Source of the DNA: Smittia aterrima
Lineage: Eukaryota > Arthropoda > Insecta > Diptera > Chironomidae
Length of the DNA: 64,000 nt
NCBI GenBank assembly: GCA_033063855.1
Contig: CP093829.1
Location: forward strand, 5,156,243 to 5,220,242
Direction of reading: 5' to 3'
Shown here: piece after piece, positions 50,907 to 62,200 of the stretch
Position numbering within the stretch: the first letter of the stretch is position 1
Layout: every line of letters begins with the position of its first letter
Notes under the pieces: generated by a model
Seen by the model: only the letters and a program-made list of their open reading frames with translations
The model's database searches: none
Told to the model about the DNA's origin: nothing
Position numbers and translations under genes: made by a program

Positions 50907-51494
50907 TTAATTCAAAATTGTCATGAAAAGTGTCGTGTTCACAATATTGTCGTCAATTTTATCGTGAAGTCTTAATTCAAGTTTGTACTGTCCTTTCGGC
51001 CATTGAGCTAGCATGGGCATGTCCTGAGCCGACATATTCCTTAATTTGTAATCGCCAGCTTTCTCACAGGATTCAAAGTAATTTCCAAGATTTTCTTTAA
51101 GACTTTTCACAATTAATTGAATGAATGGACTGAATAGCATTGCGGTTTTCGATTCTCGAAACAATTTGCATAAAGGAAGATCAGGCAATGTCATAATGGA
51201 GTCGTAGTTATATCCTGACTTTCGATAAATTCCCACGAATGTCTAAAATAATAAATTTTTAAAAATTTCAATCAAATTAAAATATTTTTCACAAACCGAT
51301 GAATTTGGTGATGGCCTAATCATTGTATATCCTCCATTGACAAGAGGATTCTTTCTGTCGTAAGATTTGAGGTAGCAATAAACTTTGCTGGAGCTTTTAC
51401 TCGAGGATCCGCATTCGACCTTGTTACTTCTAACGCGTCTCGTCTCAGTAACCCATAGAGCACTTAGAGAGACAATCAAAAAAATGATTTTCAT
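50907..51494 (-). CDS. DUF1091-family small secreted protein, array copy 9
   Basis: Exons 51494-51297 and 51242-50907, 54-nt intron (donor GTTTGTGA, acceptor TTTTAG), 177 residues. Signal peptide MKIIFLIVSLSALWVTET. Cysteines in VECGSS, YCYLKSYDR, PLCKLF and SCEKAGD. It is the most upstream gene in transcription direction, and its 5' flank diverges from the others beyond about 30 bases, which marks the right edge of the array. Exon 2 resembles copy 8. Confidence 0.84.
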
Positions 51495-53042
51495 GATTGA
51501 AATACTGCGAACGAATGATTTTGAAGTGAAAGAATTTAAATCGCCACAAATTTTTAAAATTGGAAAGGAAACATTTAAAATCAATTTTGAGACAAATTTG
51601 CTTTAAAATTTCCACTCTTCCGTTAAACTGAAACTGAATTCAAGCTCTCACTCGACAAGCGGACGTAGTCTAATCCACAAATCGTTTGAGAAAAAGCTCA
51701 TCTTCTATCCACGAACACAAAGCAAAGAAAAGATTATCTATGTCTCAACTAAATAAAGCTTTATTTCATTCTGGGAAAATCTAATAAACCGAGAGAGAGA
51801 GAGAGGGAGAGAAGCGAAACTCCATCGCAAGATGTTCTCTATTAAATTTATAATCATCTACGTTGATAGATAATCCCTTAGCCTGTCATGGATATAAATT
51901 ATAATTGAATGAAACTTTATATTCTTGATCACTGCGAACATTCTCGAGAAAAGGATGAGGAAGAGACTTGCATGACAAGACAAATAATTCGACGGCAAAT
52001 TGAGTTGGGAAGGAGACGGTTCAAAAGCTTCATTGAGCTTTTGAAAAGGAAGCGAGAGCTTTAATCACACTATAATCGATTCTTCCCTAGCTCGGAGAAC
52101 TGAAGCAATAAATAAAATTAGTTGCGAATCCATCACATCACTAGAATACATAAAAAAAAAGTCCCTGGAAGATTTATCGTGTGGATAAGTCGCAATAAAT
52201 TTTAAATTTGTTTTTCTCCACAAGCATTCTCGGTATCGTTGCGCCCGTAGCACAGTCAGATGCATCCGGAAGGATGATCGCATTCCAATCTGCCGCAGAA
52301 AATGAAAAATGTTGCTGATGTTACTGCAAAGCTCTCTCTCTCTATCTTTCTCTTTTAAAAATATTTTAGACAATTTGTCACAACAACAAAAAGAAAAATC
52401 TGCAAAAAAGTTTTAGTTGCAGTTTGTGTTTGACTTGTTTTTCACTTTTTGACTCTCTTTTCTCTTCTAAATTGCTAAGTTTGTTTTACAGGATGAAACT
52501 TTGTCTTTTGTTTTGTAAGTTCAATCAATTTGAAGTTCTGAGTAAACTTTCTATCCGCTCGAGTCGAGTGAGCGAGTGGCCTCGGGAGGGGATTTGCATG
52601 AGACACAGGTGCATCATCGAGTCAACTTAATTCTTATGCAAAGTTTCTTAGCGATCTAGAAAGTTCTTCAGATCAAGACAAATTGAAATCCTCTCGAAAA
52701 GTTTTCACTTTGAAAAAGCTTTCGAATCGAAATAAAATTTATGCAACCAGCGATTCATCTGAAAATTTTGTCCTGTTCATCTGAGAAAAAAAGTTTTAAT
52801 TGCGCGAATGAAAATGAATGACAGGCGGGTGAAAGTTTTGAATTAAAAACTTTATTTACAACAAAAGATGCTGCGACGTGATTCATCATGAGAATGCTTA
52901 AACTTACGATTACGAAAGCTCTCACAGGGGAAAAGTTTCTTTAATAAATTACTGCGGGCGATCGTAATTGGTTTTGACTAAAATATTTCTCTTACTTTAA
53001 CTTAAATATTATTTTTAATGCATTAAGGCGTCGTCTCTCGTT
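51495..53042. other. Intergenic stretch between the DUF1091 array and sanpodo
   Basis: No gene seen. Contains a GA microsatellite at 51791-51812 and one copy of the recurrent near-palindrome GAAAAGTTTTC at 52696-52706. The 3' UTR of sanpodo probably occupies the right end. Confidence 0.45.
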
Positions 53043-54929
53043 TTAATAAACTTCAACTCGATTGTCAGCAGGAGGAGCTTGACAAAGTTTCGAGCTAATC
53101 ACACCCAAACTTATCAACAGGAGAATCAGAGATGAGAGCGCTGATATGATTCCTGTTGTCACATCGTGAATGGGCGTTCCTTTAATTGGCTTCATGGTTA
53201 GCAAAACCAAGAGACCACAGCAGTTCATCACTGCAAAGAATGTCACGAGAATGAAACCTGCAACGAACATCGAAACCTCATTAATTTCCCTCATCAAATT
53301 CCGCTCGTGTCAAACGTTCAATTACCTGAAATGTAGTTTCGGTTCGGAGTCCAATCGCTGAAGCGGAACTTAAAGCCTAGAAAGCTCAGGGCAACCGTTG
53401 CGAAACCCGATAGAATGCCAATGTCGAGGAAGAGCGACCGACCAGTCTAGAAATGCATTGGAAAACCATAAATATGAAAATGAACTCTATTATCTCTTCG
53501 ATTGCACATTACTCACATATAACGCTGTAATACTCGACATGCTGGTCATATAGATGCACAATCCTGAATTGATGATACCGCAAAACATTAACAACAGTGA
53601 TACAAAGCCAATCGTAGCAATTGCATTCTTGTGCGACTTTAAATTCGAGTGCCAATGCTTTTCACTTCCTTCAGTGGTTGTTGTTGTCGTCTCGTTGTAA
53701 ATCGAGGCAGCTGTCGTTGTGTTCAAGCGAGGTTGAATAACAGCTGTAGTTCTTTGCTCCATATTCAATGTCGTCGTCGATGCCATTTGGATCCTCTTTT
53801 CGTATTGTAGTTTCTGTGGCGTAAAGTCAGGAGCGCTTGCCGCCAGTCGTGGGTTACTTGCCGCCAGTCGTGGGTTACTTGCATGAAGTCCTCGTGCTCG
53901 GTAAGGTGAATTCTTTGGTGAGAGAGGCGTTGAGTTATGTCGAATGAAAGGCGATTGCTTCTGTGGTGTCGTTAGAAGTTCGTGTAACTTTTGAGTTGCT
54001 AAAGGATTTTTCTTTGGTGTCGATGGCAACGATGGAAGTGCTTCGTTCAATCGTTGACGAATGAGTTGTTTTTGTGGCGTTCTTTGTGGTGACGCACGGC
54101 GACTCATCGTTACAGCGTAGTTAGGCGGAGTAGGCTTATCAAAATCCTCGTTCAAACAAGTCTCTTCCTCGACAGTTGGTATGACTGCGTAACGATGAGC
54201 TTTGCCGTTATGCATTTGAATAATTTCGTGATTATCGTCAACAAGTTCTTCATTCTCTTCAGTCGGAACGACAGCGTAACGCTGTTGACTTTTTTGATCA
54301 AAAAGGATGAATGACTTGCTTCCAAAGTCACTTGAAAATGCCGGCATCATTCCGTTTTCTTTCATTGGCGACGACATTGGTGGCAAGCTGCAAAGTTGAT
54401 CCGAGTAATTCAACATTTCATTTTCTTCTTGATCAATGTAACGATCCAAACTTTCTTGACTTTTAACGAATCTTGATGCAGCTTGAGCTGGAACGACTGC
54501 ATAACGACCTTGGCTTTTAGTGTTAAGTTCTTCGACGGGGACCAAAGCATAGCGTCCACTCGTGGATTGATTTTTAACATCAGAGATTGAGCCATAACGA
54601 CTTCCAGCAACTGCGAATGGAGCAACCTTTGGTGGAGCTGCATTTCCTTCAACAACTCGAGTGCTAATCGGTTTCGGTCCAGGTCGTGGTGGTAGCGAGA
54701 GCGCAGCTGGTTGATGCAACTGATGGTGACTGCAGCTCAAGCCACTGTTCATTCTTTGCATTTCAGTCCTAAGAGAACGATTTGCAGGCGCAACGGAATG
54801 AAACGAACGAATCGACTCGCTTCGATGCACTCGAGCTGGAGAATTCTTATTCGGTTGGGGTTGCGTTGGTCGATTGTATGTTCCATCATCTTGCATGAAA
54901 GCAGGATTCGTGTAGTTGTGATGTGACAT
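53043..54929 (-). CDS. spdo: Sanpodo: four-pass membrane regulator of Notch in asymmetric division
   Basis: Three coding exons, 54929-53517, 53446-53326 and 53257-53043, give 582 residues with consistent phases (donors GTGAGT and GTAATT, acceptors TTCTAG and TTGCAG). The ATG at 54929 follows an in-frame TAA 12 bases upstream. NPAF at residues 8-11 (YTNPAF) is the Numb PTB-binding motif of Sanpodo. The long cytoplasmic N-terminus holds RYALVP (126-131), RYAVVP (142-147, 217-222), RYAVIP (246-251) and NYAV (270-273), SP/TP-rich basic segments, and a 21-nt duplication giving ASNPRLA twice (about 350-364). Four hydrophobic segments follow at about 435-460, 477-495, 511-532 and 545-566, with a short tail. 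Sanpodo promotes Notch signalling in pIIa-type daughter cells and is removed from the plasma membrane by Numb through endocytosis in the sibling. The NPAF motif plus four-pass topology make the assignment strong. Confidence 0.88.
53836..53877 (-). repeat. 21-nt perfect tandem duplication inside sanpodo
   Basis: Two identical 21-nt units lie at 53836-53856 and 53857-53877, with five further matching bases after them. They keep the frame and duplicate seven residues (ASNPRLA) in the cytoplasmic region. Confidence 0.95.
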
Positions 54930-57900
54930 TCTCAATAGTTAATGAAGATTAATGTTAAGAAGAAGCAATAGGAGAACAGCAGCACTAAACACATTTAACC
55001 GTTGAATTCTTATTAGATTTCGTTTCACAATAATCGCTCTTTGTTTCCTGTTAACGGTTTTTCGCGCGACACTTTTTCCTTTTAATTTATAACTTTGTTT
55101 GCTTTCGTTATCGAATTTATTGTATCCACAATTCGAAATCCGATTCACTGCAATGTTTACACAATTTATCAAATTTTAAATTTATTTTCACCTTCGAATG
55201 TTCGATGAACAGCACGAAATATTGTTCCTTCCGATCGGAACGTTGAAATGCATCTGGCGCTTCAACATTAACATCGACGAAGAGAACGGAAAGAATTATT
55301 TTATTCCGAGTGTGTGGAAACGAGCAGCCGTCGTCGCCTTTGATCGCCGGTTATCCCTCCGCTCAATACACACAACAAACAACTTTTCGCACGTGTTACG
55401 TTTTAAACTTCTTCGTTTAACACAACCACACACAAAGTCTACTCATCATTGAAATTCAATGTTTATTACCTTTTAAAACCAATCTCTCTAAGCAGGGACA
55501 TTTAAATGTTTAAAGATGCTGGTCGGAGACGATGAACATTTGTCATTGAGATAACAGAAAGAAAATTGAATAATCTTGGTTGAAAGAATCATCGTCGTTA
55601 CAACGGCCGTTAGTGCTTGATATTTATTGCAGCTGATCACAAACACATGCGGCGGGAAATCATTTATGACGCAAGCTATCGCGAGGGGGAAGTTCTTGAA
55701 CGGAATTCCGGAGACGTTTGTCGATTGTGTAACAAGAATCTTATTTTAAAGAATAATTTCTTTGAGAAATTCTCGTCGACGTTCCTTTTGAACTCATCCA
55801 ACAGAACAACAACTGGAAGTTCTTAAAAGAAGTAATAAATATTTATATTTGTACTTGAATATCTTCGAATGTGTTTGACGCTCATAAAAACAGCGAAAAG
55901 TGGTTTCTCTTTTAAGTAAAGAAAATTCCCTCGAGCATTCTCGCTTGAATTCATTAGAAAGCGTCGGAAGAACAAAACGAGCGAAACGACATCGGAAAAT
56001 TGCATCAAAGGTCTCTTTGAATAGCTTCTCACTCAGTAGACTTCATTAATTTAATTGAAATGTTAAATAGTTCGTGATTAAAACGTCCCAAATTTAATTT
56101 GACAGCAATTAGAGAGGAAACTTGCTCGAAGGCATTCGAGGGATGAAGCGATCTGGTCCAGAGTTAATGGGGAGAAAATTACGGAATCCAATTTATGCTC
56201 TGACATGATAGCACAATATGAAAATACGTTAGTAAGTTTTTAATTTTATTTTACACAATCCGAAACATTTTTCAACAACTTGCCTCAACCCCTACCCGCA
56301 AATAGTCGAGGAGCAGACTGGATAATGACGACACACACACACACTCACGACGATGCGGAGCATTTGATGTTTAAAAACCATTTGCTTTCCATTTAAATTT
56401 TTATTGCTGTTCTGGGGTCACGCTGGTATAACATACGAGGGAGGAGAGCGTTGATAAATTGAACTTGTTCAAGAATTTTCATCCGAAATTTTTATTATAC
56501 TCGGCTCGAATTCCCAGTAGTTTATTATCTTCATCATTACAAAATATTTGTGGTTAAATGCAATGAGTTGATGGAAATTCAGAGCAGACGAAGCAATTAT
56601 TTTGCGTTGATGAAATAGTTTACTCGTAAAATTATTTTTCACATCAAAGGGAAAAATTTATTTTGTGGAAATTTGTTCGCGAATAACTTCGTTGATTCGA
56701 TTCTATGAAGAAGAGCTTTAATGTTTCCTGAAAGGCAATTAAGGTTCTCTCTCAATTGCCTTGACAATCTAATTGCCCACAATTAATGACAATTTAAATG
56801 GCCGAGTCTGAAAAGAGCTTTTAAGAAATTTCCGGAAGCCAAAGATTTTTGAATAATTTAATATTTTTGCGGTCTCGACAGGCAGAAGCTTCCGCTTTAA
56901 TAATTAACCACTCAATGGGATTCCAACGCAAACTTTTCGTCTGGCTCAATATGCAAATAATATTTTTCAGTCTTCCGCTTCAGGCGAAATGCATTCGCCC
57001 CTCTCTCTCTCTCTCTTCACGATACAAGTTAACCAAACGATGGCGAGGCAGAAGCGATATCATGCTCAGTTAAATGTAAAAACGCTTTGCTGGTAGATGA
57101 GAAAGCGGGGAATCACATGCTAACAGCTTTTTGCTCTCAGCAAAGTTTTAACTCGTTATCTCGTTGGAGAAAGGGAAGGAAAAATAAATGAAATCGCGAA
57201 AAATAACAGAACATGAAAGCTCGGAAGCTCGCCGCGGGGAAATCTTCAACTTGTTACGGCGGGTGAGAAAAAAAGAGAAATAATTATTCACTTATGACTC
57301 AAAGTGCTTAAAATCTGCTCGAGAAATTTTTATGTTACTCATTCTTTAGGTTTTCAAGCATAAAAAAGTTTTATTTTTAAAAAATCATAAATTTTAAAGC
57401 TCGCCAGGGCGAACGCTTGGCAATGGGTCATTAAAATGCCAAGCTCGTGCACATTGTTTAACCCTCTCTCCCTTAAATGGAAAAGTAAAGATTCAACAAC
57501 CTGGAAAAAGCTTCGCGATGGCTCATCACGACAAGCATGCACACTTTACTGCTTTTGTATCTACGGTGACTCTCGCCTGCATAAATTTCGCTGTCTTTTT
57601 ATGATAACTCGGTCCAACAAACCGAAATAAATCACTTAAAGTGAAGTCGAGGATGCGGGGGCGCAACAGCAAAACGGCCATAAAAATAGTTTTGCGACAT
57701 AAATCGCAGGCTCTGCTGCTGAATATTATTTTTTTTTCGTGCGAAGCTGATTATTTAAAATTATTGCACACCTGCGAGAAGCATTCCTGCTCAGTTATCA
57801 GTGATTTTCATTGCACAATAAAATTTATTTAAATGGAATATTTTGGTTTTTGCATTGTCCGAATAAAAAAGCTTCGGTAAGAAGATCTGCTGTTTGGACG

Positions 57901-59281
57901 AGGGGAGACTTTTGCGGTGAAATCCTAAAGCGAGGAAAACGTATTCATACGAAAGGAAAAAATGGACTGAATTTCCGTTTTTTATTGTCCTTCCGGTCCT
58001 GCTGAATAAAATAAAATAAAAACCGTTGAGTGAGTCATGCGGAAAGGAATTCTATTTCGAGATCGAGGTCGTCGTCAGCTTCCACTTCGCTGAATTTGCT
58101 GAAGCATCTGTCGCCTCTTTACACATGTACACAGCATTTTTGCTGCCGCTCCATTAATCATTCACATCCAATATTCATCATCTATAGACACTTACAATTT
58201 TTCTCCATCCATTACTGCGCTTCATTGGCTCGTTGACGGAACGAGGCTGAAAAGTGTTGACAGAGAATTTTCAATTTTAAAGACAAAAGCTGTCGATCAC
58301 GAGAGAGCTTTTCCAAAAAGAGGAAATTATTTACTTAATTAAAAACACTCGCGATTTGTTTATTTTCTGTAAATCCGCCATCGGAGGGAAAATATTTATT
58401 TTTACAAACATAAAAAACTCTGTTTACATTCTGCACAAAATAATTAATTCAACGGAACATGGAAAATGTATGAATCAGTACGTGTTCGATTGCACAATTG
58501 GCTTTAGTTTACATCCCACCCCACGACGACGACGACGAAAAAAAGCTGTGCAACAACAGAGATTGCATAATCGCGAAATAATAAATTTTTGTATGATTTA
58601 CGATCTCCTCGGTGCCCGACTCTGTGGAAGTGCATGGTAAATCAACTCCATTTTCATGCTCATTATCGCCACCCAAACCAGTGGTCGGTCGAAAACGAAC
58701 AGAAAAAAAAATGTTATTGCGAATGTGTCAACTTGCAACAAAGAATTTTTAAAAATAATTGTCGAGCGGTTCACGAGCTGCCGCCCACAGAGAGGAAAAT
58801 ACGAAATTCATGAAGCGGGTTGAAGTGCGAGTGAATTTTTACTCGTGAAAGATTAATTGGCTTCATTTAAATATTGTTATCGGGAATTTCCCCGGCGAAT
58901 GTCCTCTCGCTTGACATCGTGATTTTTCGAGCCTTTAATTCACACCGAATCGACTTGCAAATTTTATTTTTGTAAATCTCAGATTTTTAAAGCTTTGCCA
59001 TTAAAATGAAGAAGTGATTTAATTGTCACAGCAGCGTGCACACTCGTCGAATGTAAAACATTTACACAAACTTTTTGTCAGAGAGCTTTTTTCAGTCATC
59101 CCGTCCTCGAAATAAAAAAACATAAATTTAAGTGAATTATTGAGTTGACGTCGCGTGCTCGTGAAATGGACTCGAACATTGATGTCATCACAAAATCTCT
59201 GTTAAATCACATTTCACTTTTTTGTGTGTCTCCTCAGCCCCTGAAGCTCCCGTCAACTCTTCGTCCAAATTTGTCCTGAAA
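54930..59281. other. Intergenic region between sanpodo and the ACBD5-like gene
   Basis: The left end carries the sanpodo 5' UTR and promoter; I could not fix the start site. No further coding exon was recognised. Short CA (56331-56344) and CT (57001-57015) repeats are present. The right end holds the 3' UTR of the ACBD5-like gene. Confidence 0.45.
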
Positions 59282-62200
59282 TTAACTTCGTTTCCCAACA
59301 CTGCGGTTTGATTTGTTCTGCTGCATAGCTCTAAAAACAAGAGCAACAGCCACAGGCCACACTACGCTGAATGAGAACCAGTAAGGCGAGATGTCTTCAA
59401 ACGGCCACCAAGCTGGATATTTTCGTCGTCGTACAATCTACAATTGGATTGTTTCACGTGTTTTCTCATCAAAAAAAGAATTTTAACAGAGACAAATGCA
59501 ATGCAAAGATTAGCAAGGAATCAACAGAACAGGCATTTTGTTTATCAAGGCTTTTGTGCAGTAAAGTTCGAAAGAAGGAAGGAATAAAATGAGTATTGGC
59601 GTGTGTGGTTAAAATGAAAAATATTCAAGTTCGAATTTTCTGTAGAAAGAAAAGAAAATAAAATAAAATATTAAACAGATGAGCAGACAGAGCAGCGAGA
59701 AAATAAAAATTCAATTACATTCGGGAGATGTGTCGGTTGGGGAGAAGTCAGAGAAGGAAAAGATAAGAAACTCTCGCTCTTGTGATTGATTAGAAATGGA
59801 AAGAAAATTGTCAGTTTGGAAAAATTAATTTTCAATTTGTTCCTCGTCGCTCTCTTCGTTTCAGTCTCGGAACGAGCCTGACGAAGTGGAATGATGAATT
59901 TACTTTCAATCAAGCGGAGGGGATTTAAAGTTGGTGGAAGGAATAAAGTAAGGATAGCGATGTGAGTGAGAAAGAAAACAAAACACCTGTTAGTTGAGTC
60001 AAGGTCTTGATTGACAGGTCTAGAAACTTTTCTCTTTCTCTTTCAAAGAAGTTTCCAGGTCTGCAATCACTAAAGCTCTACACTTTGTTGAAGACGAATT
60101 GCATCGTTTGAAGAAGAGAAATGTTTTACCTTTTGTTCAAGCACATTCATTCGACTGTTGACTTGCTGTAAATCCAACTTCATCTTCTCAGTAATTTGTA
60201 CCAGATGCGTTAGAATAGATGGATCGATGTTTAACTTGTTCGTCACTTCTGTCATTGGCAGGTTCTGTCGTGAGAGAAAATGGAATTGGCATTAAGTCTG
60301 CTAGATGGATGAGATAGACGTATGCTTTACCTTCTTATTAGGAACGCTGCCGTTCTGTTGAGAGTAATTGAGTTTTCTGTCGCGCTGCCGCGACACGTGT
60401 TCGATTGGCGTCATGGGAATTTCATCCTGAATAAGAAATGTCAATTAAATTAAGATCCACGTCGTTACTTCTTTAATTTTCTTTTCTCTCACTTCAACAG
60501 TGTCGATATACTCGTCGTCAGATGTATCTGTTGCGCTATGGCCGTATCCATTTTGATAACCATTAGTGAGTCCATTTGGAATGTTTTCAATTGCTCTTGT
60601 AGGACTCGTTTCTCTGGAATGAAGTGGTGATTCAGGGTTTGATAGATTGTGCTCAATGGCAGTGGGTGCAACAAGCTGAAGATCTTCCAAAGTAACGTTA
60701 TCCAATTGCGCTACGGAGCCGTAGAAGTCTGCAACATTTTCATTGTAGCTCATCGTCTCTACAATCTTTCGTAATTCATCAACGTAGGATTCCATTGCCT
60801 TCTCTCTCGGCAACTCGCCTAACCGCTTCCAGGCATCGTACTTCGCTCTGCAAACATCATAAAACGTTCAAAATCAGATTTAACAAACTCGTAAAACGTT
60901 CATCAACTTCTCACCTTCCCACGATATCCCAAAACGCTGGTCTCCGTCCCTTGCAGCTTCCTTCCGTGCCTTGCTTGAAATACGCATAGAACCTGAGCAT
61001 CATGTCATGACTTGGCTGGTATGATCCTATTAGGAAAGAGAAATTTACAATGGAACGTCAACAATGCAAATTTCTAAAGCAAACAAAACTTCTACTTTGA
61101 TTCACATGCACTATGAGAGCACAAGGCAAATCAACAGACGCCGCAACATAAATCATCGTTTGCGACATCTAAAAAGTTTCATTTCTGGTATTTTTCCATT
61201 TTTTTCAGACGTGAATCAAATCGCTGAGGTTGCCGATGTGAAAGCCGTTAACCCATAATCGTTCCGTGCGGCGCTTTTTTTTTTGTGGAACCTTCAACAC
61301 GTTTGTTGTTTCATCCGCGGACATTTCAGAAAATCTCCGTCGTTATGCAATCGTTCACCGGATGGAAGCGAATTCAGAAATCCGATTTCGATTTCAAATC
61401 CGCAAAGCTCAATGCAAATAAACTTATGGAATGACGCGGACGTCCTGAAAGGAACGAAATGACTCTTAAAATAAACCGCTCGTGATATCGCAAGCGACGA
61501 ATCATTCATTATTCAGCGTTGCTTTCAATTCGCGAGTGAATAATAATTGTTACAGAAAGCTCGAGACTCTCGAGTCGAGAGGAGAAATGAAAGTTTCATG
61601 AAGATTTCAAAGAGACTTCACTGGCCGAGTTTAATAACTTCAATTGCTTGCAAACATTGAACTTTGCTTTGAGCGTTTTGAATGTTAAGTTACATAACGC
61701 TCTTGATTGAATTCGTTGGTAAACTTAAGATGCAACACATGAAAATATCTGTGTTGTGTAAACTTTTGTAACCTTCGAGAGTACTTGCTAACAAATTATC
61801 TAATTTATCGTTGACTGTCGTACGCAAAAGTTTACTAATTTAATCAATTAATTTTGTTTGTTGGCGCAAGTACTAAGCGTTTGTTATTCAACATTATGCA
61901 ATGACTTGATTGAAAACTTTGTTTGATTATAATTGATCAGCGATTTCTGTGTCAAGATTTGAAGAGAAGTTAATTTCTGAGATAACTTGCAACAAAGTTA
62001 GCTAATCACAGACTTCGATACTATTCACATTAACTTTTTCAATCTATTTCCTCTAATTAAATCTTAAGCAATAAACTAAGCTCATAAGTTAATGATACTT
62101 GCTGAATCACTCATTTAATTTGGCCGAAAGGAAAGTAATTTTGAGTTGAATGGCCGAACTGAATCCGAACATAATTACTTGTCGTTCGATTTGGTGATTG

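Noticed and set aside
59371..59592. 73-codon plus-strand ORF
   Set aside because: Overlaps the complement of the ACBD5-like terminal exon, whose minus-strand reading has splice sites and homology-like features.
59671..59913. Possible alternative last exon of the ACBD5-like gene
   Set aside because: No membrane anchor or family motif, no matching acceptor phase; the exon at 59282-59437 fits far better.
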